From Coffea arabica (Eukaryota; Streptophyta; Magnoliopsida; Gentianales; Rubiaceae): a stretch of 64,000 bases of DNA. Position numbers and translations under genes: made by a program. The first letter of the stretch is position 1, and every line of letters begins with the position of its first letter. Positions 55,021 to 64,000 of this stretch are shown here, in pieces. Under the pieces are notes generated by a model that saw nothing but the letters and a program-made list of their open reading frames with translations, did not search any database and was not told the DNA's origin. The DNA lies in assembly GCF_036785885.1 (NCBI RefSeq), contig NC_092317.1, positions 9,488,501 through 9,552,500 on the forward strand, given 5' to 3'.

Positions 55021-57440
55021 CTCTAGAATCTAAGTCCTTATTTGTATTTCGAACATAGAATGGAAGGTATGTAGTGTAGTGATTAATAAAATTATTTCAA
55101 GTTTTTATCAAAATATATAAATAAAAAGAATGTTTCCGTTGTTGTTTTCCCCAATTCACAAGCTTTTTAAGTCCTTTTTTTTTTTAAATTATTTGAAATC
55201 TCACACTTCAATGCTTATTTTTTTAATTGTCCCACTATTAAACAAGGAATGACTCTTTTGTTATTAATGATATTTTGGGCAACTAACAGTGTCTTATAGG
55301 ATTTGTCTTTCTATAAATTTGCAATGCATATATCATATTAATACAAGTAGTAATTAAAAAAAAAAAATAAACAGCTCAAGTCTTCAGTGGGCCTCAAAAA
55401 ATCCTCATAGTAAACTCTTAGGATTTGTAAATGTCGAAATCGATAAAAAATATCTTGAGGCATTTGGTTGATTCTAATTTTTCCCATGCTGTCCAAACTG
55501 AAAAGGAGAATAATGAAATAAAAGCCCATATTTGTGTACTGGAAGAGAAAAAAGAATGAAGTTGGCAAGGAATCCGTCCCGTATAAACTGTTGGCCCATT
55601 TGAAATTGAGGATTGGTTGCTTCCTAAATACTACTCACTATGCATGTAAGATGTTAAAAGTAAAAAAAACTAAATTGGTCAATTTTGAGTTTGTAACTGG
55701 ATCCCTTACTGAACTTGGTCTTGAACCATGATTTGAAAAAAAAAAAAAAAAAAAAATTTTTTTACTTGCATCACAAATACAATTTTTATCACACCTTTTC
55801 ATTTTTTTAATCACCTTTTTATTTTACATATATCACATTATAAAAAGTACTATAGTAATTATTTCATATGAATATTTCAAATAATCTCCTATACAAATCT
55901 ATGTACTTTTACCTTATACTCTCATTTATTTATTCTCTCTACTGAGCGGCCCTGCTTCACCTTGTATTGTACCATTGTCTAAATTTCAGTGTAGTGATTA
56001 ATAAAATTATTTCAAGTTTTTATGAAAATATATAAATAAAAGGAATCTTCCTGATTCAACATCCTTAGTTTGACATTATTTTAATCTTTATTCCGCCATA
56101 TAATTCAGACCAACTGACAAGCTTTTTTAAGTGCTCCATTTTTTTTTTTCAAGTTTGGGTAACTGACATTTACACTTATGTCTTATAGGATTTATCAATT
56201 TACATTCTTGATAGTAAACTCTTGGGATTTGGAAATTTTTAAACTCTTGGGATTGATCATAATTTTTCCCATTCTGTCCAAACAGAAAAAAGGGAATAAG
56301 AAACAAAAGCCTCTGTTCAGGTACTAGAAGAGAAGAAAAGAACGAATTTAACAAATAAATCAAGGAATTCATCCCATATAAAGTGTTGGTCCATCTGAAA
56401 TTGAGGATTGATTGCTTCCTATATCTACTCACACTATACACAAGAAGTAAAAGAAAGAAAACAAATTTAAACATGCGAAAAGCAAATAACAAACTGTTCA
56501 ACGAAGTTATTTCGGATAAATGTTCAAGGGGAAAAAATTTAGTGAAGGGAAAATTTCTGAATACGGGCACAAGAATGAAAAAACATAATGCAATCTCGCT
56601 TCTGGAAAAAAACTGATCAAATATTATTTTCTGGAAAAACTGAGTAAATGTTATTTTACTCTCAACGAAGCAGAAATGCCAAAAGAACGATGACTTTCAA
56701 TTGCTTATTATTATTTTTTTTTTTTCTCTTTCAAGCATTAGGGGATAATTCTAAGGGCTTCCAAGAATTTACTGTAGGCCATACAGAAAGAAACTAAAAG
56801 TTTCGGGTTGCAAGTTGTAGGAAATAAAATTTTGTTAATTTAAAATTCTGTATTTGCTGTCTGCATTTGCTGAGGAATCTCGATGAATAACAGCGGAATC
56901 ATGGAGAAAATGAAATAGGAAGACAAAAGAGGCATATGTTCTTTAACTCTGCTTTTAAAGTAATGGGAGGGGATTTGTCACTCTTTAAGTTTATTGTGCT
57001 CTTTACGTACTGAATAGTTTGATTTCCCACTCTGCAAAGACATGCAATTAGCCTTCCTGATTCAATGAAAATACCTCGAGGCATGTGACTGCTCGTCATT
57101 TTTCCCATGCTGTCCAAACTAAAAAAGAGATTAAGGAAAGAAAAGCCTCTATTCAAGAGAAATGAATAACAAATCATGGAATTCATCCCATATAAAGTGT
57201 TGATCCATCTGAGACTGAGAGTGAGGATTGATTGCTTCCTATATAGTATATACTACTCACTATATATATAAGATGTAATAGAAAAGATAACAAATTTAAA
57301 CGTGCAAAAAGCAAATAACAATCTGTTCAATGCAATTGTTTGGGATAAACATCAAAGGGAAAGAAAATTACTGAAGAGAAAATTACATTAAAATTTATCC
57401 AAAAGTGCAATTTGCCAAATACGATTGTAGATACATAACC
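55021..57440. repeat. CNL 3' flank made of three related blocks
   Basis: No gene. Blocks near 55,480-55,655, 56,260-56,470 and 57,095-57,275 share CCCATGCTGTCCAAACTG, then GAAAAGAGAATAAG-like, CCCGTATAAAGTGTTGG-like and TTGAGGATTGATTGCTTCCT strings. GTGATTAATAAAATTATTTC occurs at 55,079 and again at 55,992. On the minus strand each block encodes a SLDSMGK...MP..IF peptide, possibly a remnant of LRR coding sequence. Blocks are 70-85% alike by eye. Confidence 0.55.
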
Positions 57441-60400
57441 TGTCGCGCCCCATTTTTTTTGATAAAATAAATAAATGGTTTGAAAAAAATGTATTTTTTG
57501 ATTCAATTTGTGATTGGAAAATGAATTGTTATTTAAAAGAAAAATGGGTCTAAATGGGGGTTTGAGAATGCGACGATTTGACCCAAAATTATAGTTTAAA
57601 AAGGGTTTTTGAAATAAAAAATCGGAGTCGCCACTTGGTAATGAGTTAAGGTGTACCAAGTCACCTAAAAAAATGAATTTTTAAAGAAAAATAGGAAAAA
57701 ATATTAAGAAACCCCTTTTAAACGACTCCTAGTCCACGTAAACCAACGAAAAAGGTTCGGGAGTCACATTTGACGAAGGGGAAGGCAAGGATAAAAATCC
57801 AAGGCACCCCTTCGACCTAGCCAAGGCTAGTTGCGTGATTTAATCAAATATTTTCTTGTTTTAACCAAAGAATTTATTACATTTGGATGTACTATATGAA
57901 TGCAAACCCTAGACCTAGGGGTATTGGGGAAAATTTCTCTTCAAAGGTTGAATGGTGCCAATCACATTAATTGTGAAGCCCAATAATGACCCTTTGGAGA
58001 GGTCACGAATAATGCGAGTGGGATGCAAATGAATGAAATGCATGTATGCAATGTGAGGACATGAGTTTGAAAAAGTAATAAAAAACAATAAATATGTAAA
58101 TGAAAATGTGCACGTGAGCGGGCAAGGTATGGTAGGTGAAATGATAATATGAAGTGCATGTGTGCAAGTGATGATAAAAGTGTTCGTGTGCAAGTGAAGA
58201 AACATAAAGGTGCACGTGTGCAAAATGGGAGGAAAAATGAAAGTGTGATGAGGGTATAAAATGGTAAAGTGGATTTGAAAATGCATGAGCCTAGGGAATT
58301 CATGCATATTGGGTACGGGGAGACCTAAATCGTGACTCAATTTGCCCTTTTATAGAGGGAATACAAGCGTGCTAAGGCTTAGAAAAAGCCACACTCGTCT
58401 ATATCCCATATTTAAGGGGACCCTCAAGCAGATGAACCCTATAACTAGCATGAAATGCAAAAATCCTAAAATGGAGGGAAAAGGGGTTCGAGGGGCATGC
58501 AAAATGATAAAATTAAAAAAAATGCATGACATGTAATGAACATGCAAACATGTACTAACGAGGGGAAGTCCCTAAGGGTTTAGCGTTGGACTAGCCCATT
58601 CTATGAATTCCGACTAGCGTTGGACTAGTGGAAACGTACATTCATCCATCACATTCATTTATAAATATAGAAAGCAAGTAGACATGCAAAATCACTTATA
58701 ACACGTAGCACATAACACTTAGCATGCTCGACTAGATGCAATAGCTTAATAAAGCAAGTAACACGTAACACATAGGCATGCAACCAAACTAATGAACTTA
58801 TTACATTCACTAATTAAAACAAAAGGGGAAGGGGAAAATGGACCAAATTGCTCGCCAAAGCCCTATCTATTACAAGCCAAGAGGTGTACACATACCCCAT
58901 TAAAAGAATAACTTCATGAAAATGAAAGTAAATGACATAAGTAAAAGGAATTAAGAAAAAACTAGGAAAGCAAAGTAGGCATGCAATTCACTTAACACGT
59001 TGGGTCATATAGGAGAGATAAACAAAGATAAAAGAAATTATACCTTCCCCTAATGGTAAGCAAATGAAGGAAAATGGCTTCAAAACAATAAAGAGGTCAA
59101 GGCATCAATTTAAAAGTAAAGTATAAGCAAAAACACCAAAACCCACCTAATTGCGACTTGAATGAGCTCAAAAAATGCTTAAAGACCAAGAAAACGGAAT
59201 AACCCGTTCAATTTCCAAATATAGCATCTACTAAAGACCCAAAACAAGCATTACTCAAACATTCAAGTCCAAATAAATCGTTTAAGCACTTCAAAGATTC
59301 CAAAAATAAAGAAAAAGAGCCAAACAATGATTGAAGTTGCAATGATTTTAGGACTTAATTACAAGATACTAAAACATGCTTGGGCTATTGTGGCACAAAG
59401 AGAAACTTAGAGGGATCAAATTAATTGAATTCTTCAATTTGCTTGGGCCATGGTAAGATAAGGAGAGACTTAGGGGGCCAAAGCGTAAAGAAAAGGCCAA
59501 GGAATGGTTCAATTTGCACTTTTAGAAACCAATTACAACCATCAACAACCACTCAAGTCTAATTAACACATTTTGGGAAATTCACAAGCTCAAAAGCAAG
59601 GAAGGGGGCCAAGTCATGACTCAAATTGCAATTATTTTAGAACCCAATTGTAAGCTACTAGAACATAGTTGGGCCTTAGTGAGCTAAGGGGGGACTTGGG
59701 GGGGTTCAAAGGCAATTTTGAAACAATTTCCATGCAGGTTCATGCAACAAGCGTAAGAAACTTGTTTCTGCAACAATCATTTTTGCTGAAAGCTTTCTGC
59801 AGCCCAAAACAACATTGCTACTTTCATTTCCGCAAAACAAATGTCAACCTCGACACAAACTTAATCAAAATTCTTTCAAATCAAACCAACTTCATTTCCG
59901 CAAACAACTTCAACATTCAATCAAACCAAAACATAAAAGAAAAATCATGCAAATGCCATGAAGAAAATTTCTGCTATAACCATTTCGCAGCTTCAGGAAA
60001 AATCTTTCCTTCCACAACCATTCTCATGCAATTTCTTCTTACACTTAGACATATTCATGCAAACAACCAATAAAAGGCTTGATTGAACTGTCATCTAGAC
60101 AAGATACCAGCTTGGAACCGAAATGAAAGAGTAAACAAAAAAAAACTAAAACCGTAAGACATGAAGATTCGGCCAGCTATGTACATTTTCCAGCAATGTT
60201 TCTTGCCATTCTTGTGGTCATTCTAATGCAACTTTTCCATCCAAACAAAAACTAGAATCTTAAACAAACATCATAACTTTGATCTTAACAATAAAATTAC
60301 CAAATTCAACATCCTAATAAGCCAAAACCTAAACAGAAAAACACACCAGTGCTTAGAGAAAAGTCCAGCCAGCATTCGGCAATTGGAGTTGTTCATTATT

Positions 60401-62305
60401 TCATTTTTTTTCTTGCTTAGCCGGACCAATAAACTTCCTTAGCTTGAACATCTAATTTTAATTAAACATCTAACCAAGTGAAAATCAACCACTTTCCAGC
60501 AAATTTCATGCTAAAATACCCATGCAATTTCCAAAACAAACTTCAACGGCTAAACTAGAAAAATTGGTTTAGCAATCCAGCAACTTCCAATAAAATTTCC
60601 AGCCATGCAACCAAATTCCTCAGCCATAAAGATCACATGCAACACCAAATAACAAACTATCTATCAGATTGGATCCAAAATCAAGTTCAAATGTCATCAA
60701 AATCACCATTTAACCAGAAATTCAACCCAATTCTCTCGATTGACATGCATGCAACCGGATTTTTGGTATTCCTTCAATTTTCTTGTTTAATCCAAGTTAA
60801 TTAGCTTCATGCAGAGCTAGATCATCCAGGCTTTGGTTAGTTAAACATACATATAGCTCAGATCATCAAAACTTGGTCAACCGAAGCTGCAAATTTCCAG
60901 CTTAAACTCTCGGCAACCATTTTCTTCACAAACAGATTTTTCTATAACTTAAGTTATCATCTAACCACACAATCCTCACATGCATGTCCTTAAACAACTT
61001 CATCAACCCATAAACAACTAGTTTAAGTCCAGAAATTTACCTCAGCTTAAGACTTAGCTCACACGCCAAGCAGCTGCAAAATTTTCCTCCTCTCGGCTTT
61101 GCTCACGCACGCAGGGTTGGTTGGTCTGAGTTCAGTGGTTGCAGTTGTAGTGATTGTGGTTGAATTGAGCACGGCTGGTTGAGGTGAAGAATAATGGCAG
61201 CTCTCAGATGATGGAGAAAGTAATGAAGCTCACGCAATTGTCTCCTGCTCTCACCCTCTCTCGGACAGTTCAAGTACCGAAGCTCGCACCGCTCTCTTTC
61301 TGGCTTCTCTCGTCAATGATACCAAGGCAGAGAAATGTTGTTGTGAGCTCAGCTGGGAGCTCAACTCATGCGCAAGAAAGCTGAGAAAATCTTCCTTCCT
61401 CTCGGCTCGCACGCACAGGTTTGGTTCGCTTGGCTGTGGCAGATGGTGGAGCTGGTGGTTGCTGCGGTGATGGTGTTGGTTGGAAGATGATTGCAGCTAG
61501 TGGAGGTTGAAGAGAAACGAAGGGGACTCACGCACAACTTCTCCCTCTCTTCCTTCGAGCTCACGGACAGAAACAAGAAAGATTGCAGCTCCCGAGTTTT
61601 TTTCTTTTTTTTTTTCCAGATGCAAGGTGCGGCTCCCTCTTTGTCTCTCTGGTCGATGATTCCGATGTGAGGTGGAGTGGTAATGCCAAGTTGTGATAGT
61701 GGAGAGAAATCTTGTTGTGTTCTGAGGTAGTGGAATGGAATGAGTGGCGGATGAGGGAGGTAGAGTGTTTTAGAGGTTATAAGTCGGCATAGAGATGGAA
61801 GGTGCTGGAATGTAAAATGGAAATGGATTCGGCAGAAATAGAATTTTGATTTTTTGATTTTTTGATTTTTTGATTTTTTGATTTTTTTTTTGAAACAAAC
61901 AAAATTGATAATAATAAAAACAAAATAATTAACATTTGATGAAAAATAAACTAGAACAATAAAGTGCAATTTCCATTTCTTTTCCATTTCCTATTTTCAT
62001 CGTTTTTCTCTTTTTTTTTTCTTTCTTTTTCTTTTTTCAAAATAACTTAACAAAAATAAACAAAATGCCAAAAGATTGAATTTAGAAGACATAAAACATA
62101 TTTTGTGGGCAATTTTCTTTTTTCTTTCTTTTCTCTCCTCTTTTCTTTTCACTTTCTCATTTTCATTCATTTTCCAAGAGATTCTATGCTAACAACTTAA
62201 AAATAAAAATAAAACTAGAAACTAAAACTAAAAATCGAATAAAACTAAAATGAAAAAATTAAAAATAAACAGCAAATGAAATTACACCAAAATTTGGTGT
62301 CTACA
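57441..62305 (+). mobile_element. Probable very long LTR of a large retrotransposon
   Basis: Starts TGTCGCGCCCCATTTTTTTT, ends TTTGGTGTCTACA, 4,865 bp, with no gene on either strand. The early motif GGAGTCGCCACTTGGTAATG and the later GGTGTCTACAGTTTGCCCC belong to sequence I have met as widespread plant repeats. Length and lack of coding fit an Ogre/LARD-type LTR. The right partner is not in the window, so the boundaries rest on TG...CA and recognition only. Within it, 61,180-61,620 is GC-richer with scattered short frames but nothing recognisable. Confidence 0.4.
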
Positions 62306-62375
62306 GTTTGCCCCTCTTTGTCTGAGTTTTGAAAAAACTTGAGACAAAGAAGTAGACACCAAATACTTACCTGTG
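62291..62375. repeat. Large imperfect palindrome at the presumed LTR/leader junction
   Basis: AATTTGGTGTCTAC pairs with GTAGACACCAAAT, and inside that CTTTGTCTGAGTTTT pairs with AAAACTTGAGACAAAG, leaving small loops. The transcript could fold into one long hairpin. It spans the putative end of the long LTR. Confidence 0.8.
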
Positions 62376-62422
62376 TTATTCGGCTGCAATGGACGCTTCT
62401 GAAATGAGGATCGACCTCTTTA

Positions 62423-62453
<31 letters not shown>

Positions 62454-62479
62454 GGAATTGACCCAAACAGGAAATTAAA

Positions 62480-63150
62480 ACGGGACTGACCCGAGCAGAA
62501 ATTTAAAATTGGGACTGACTAGAGAAGGAAATTCAAATCATGGGACTGGCCCGAACAAGCTTTAATCGCGGGACTGACCCGAATGAGCTTTTGAATCGTG
62601 GGACTGACCCGAATGAGCTTTTGATCGAGGGACTGACCCGAAAATGCTTTTGATCGAGGGACTGACCCGAATGAGCTTTTGATCGAGGGACTGACCCGAA
62701 AATTCTTTTGATCGAGGGACTGACCCGAATGAGCTTTTGATCGAGGGACTGACCCAAAAATGCTTTTGATCGAGGGACTGACCCGAATGAGCTTTTGATC
62801 GAGGGACTGACCCGAATGAGCTTTTGATCGAGGGACTGACCCGAATGAGCTTTTGATCGAGGGACTGACCCGAATGAGCTTTTGATCGAGGGACTGACCC
62901 GAATGAGCTTTTGATCGAGGGACTGACCCGAAAATGCTTTTGATCGAGGGACTGACCCGAAAATGTTTTTGATCGAGGGACTGACCCGAATGAGCTTTTG
63001 ATCGAGGGACTGACCCGAAAATGCTTTTGATCTAGGGACTGACCCGAAAATGCTTTTGATCGAGGGACTGACCCGAATGAGCTTTTGATCGTGGGACTGA
63101 CCCGAAAAAGCTTTTGATCGTGGGACTGACCCGAAAATGCTTTGACAATC
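62480..63150 (+). repeat. 29-bp minisatellite, about 23 copies
   Basis: Unit GATCGAGGGACTGACCCGAA followed by TGAGCTTTT or AATGCTTTT. Units are nearly identical in the middle and degenerate at both edges. Since 29 is not a multiple of 3, any frame cycles through three peptides, so it is unlikely to be coding. It lies in the 5' leader region of the presumed retroelement. Confidence 0.92.
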
Positions 63151-64000
63151 GGTCAGTGGGATTAAACCCGAGCCTGCCGTGATAAAATTTGTGTTGATTT
63201 TTGATTGATGATTTTTCCTTTGCTCTTCTTTTTGACTTTTGAAAATCTTTCCAAAAAATTAATTTGCCCCAGTATGATGAATTTTTGGCAATGTGAGTCC
63301 AGAGTTGATTCTGTATCGCCATGCTGTTGCATTTTTGATGAAATTTGCTTGCGACATTTTCAATCTGCCTTTGTTCACCGGAGGACTCTTTCCGACACCG
63401 ATTCCAGTGCGAGGTGTGCTTACTTTCGTCTGTGTATGCAATTTTTCTGCAAAAGAGAGAAAAAACACAGAAATTGCCACCATCATTTGATCCGTTTTCC
63501 TTTGAGAATCGTGTAAACATGAGTCTTTCAAGGCCTTTATCAAATTTTGCTGCGGCAGTCGATTGAGTTGGATTTTTCACCCTAAGGCCTTTCCAATTTA
63601 CAAACTGATCAGGTATATGCTTTGCCATATTGTGAAGTCTGCGTAACTGACTTTGTTGAACCTTAACCCTTTTCAAGAGATGACTGAACCCAAGTATGCT
63701 TCGAATAAACCACGGAGATTGTTATTCACCAAAATTCAAAGATAAAGAATGAAGTATGCAAGAAAATTCACATGTCATGTAAGAATAAATATGCACAAGA
63801 ATGCACACATAACCATTTGTGCTTAAATTCTACAAAAATGCCATGAATGCAAGTAATTTGGAAAAATGAGCTTCCTAAGAATGTATTTGCAAAAGAATGT
63901 TTTACAAAATGACACAGTTTTGGCCAACAAATGTCATATTCAATTCTCTGGATATCTTTGTTCTGGAATTAAAAATTGACAGAAGTATGACAAAATGAGA
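63151..64000. other. Leader/internal region of the presumed retroelement, truncated by the window
   Basis: No supported gene. Frames of up to about 100 codons occur on both strands but lack motifs. The window ends before any gag or pol sequence. Confidence 0.35.

Noticed and set aside
57915-58340. 141-codon minus-strand frame with His/Phe-rich repeats
   Set aside because: Arises from GCACGTGTGCAAGTGA-like short repeats in the non-coding LTR; alternate frames are equally open.
61361-61987. 208-codon minus-strand frame
   Set aside because: Mostly T-rich and Lys/Phe/Ser low-complexity inside the presumed LTR; no domain and no splice context.
62480-63150. CRISPR-like regular repeats
   Set aside because: Units follow each other directly with no unique spacers, and the genome is a plant. 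It is a minisatellite.

Overview
This window is nuclear DNA from a flowering plant, almost certainly a eudicot. The evidence is a CC-NBS-LRR resistance gene, a type-1 lipid-transfer protein, FAR1 and plant-mobile-domain genes, GT-AG introns, a Tat-lineage Ty3/gypsy retrotransposon and a Stowaway MITE. Gene density is low, intergenic DNA is AT-rich, and most of the window is mobile or formerly mobile DNA.

Region 1 (about 1-27,480) is the most unusual part. A short motif, CCATAAAGAGCTGGT, recurs dozens of times inside degenerate units of about 100-110 bp, always on the + strand. The units cluster into arrays near 1-700, 1,080-1,320, 7,180-7,980, 9,820-10,520, 13,560-14,060, 20,940-21,460 and 26,990-27,460. 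Gene cassettes lie between the arrays. They are: a Ulp1-type protease with an N-terminal plant transposon domain, directly upstream of (and possibly spliced in frame to) an FCP1/NIF phosphatase-like domain; a three-exon F-box gene; a small GRF zinc-finger membrane protein; an orphan 219-residue gene; a four-exon plant mobile domain gene; and a FAR1/MULE transposase with all catalytic residues. Exon phases fit throughout. The gene set (MULE transposase, Ulp1 protease, plant mobile domain, GRF finger) recalls known Mutator-like elements that carry ULP genes, and I read the region as one giant non-TIR element or a nest of related ones. Ends resembling GGGATAATTTCAGAAACC also recur.

Region 2 (27,480-33,220) holds a (TA)n tract, a Stowaway MITE, a hAT-like end, a broken LRR receptor-kinase pseudogene, two homopolymer-rich repeats and a possible first exon.

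Region 3 (33,224-43,628) is a 3' fragment of a PRPP synthetase gene whose last exon is split by a complete 9.4 kb Ty3/gypsy element. The element has identical 454-bp LTR lengths, a GTAAC target duplication, two RNase H domains and a spliced antisense extra gene. Its gag-pol carries two stops and two frame changes.

Region 4 (43,629-57,440) has an intact lipid-transfer protein gene, a roughly 680-bp inverted repeat carrying PPR and mitochondrial-carrier gene fragments (a candidate hairpin small-RNA locus), an intact 880-residue CNL gene and repeated blocks downstream of it.

Region 5 (57,441-64,000) looks like the very long LTR and leader of another retroelement, with a large palindrome and a 29-bp minisatellite. 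It runs off the window.
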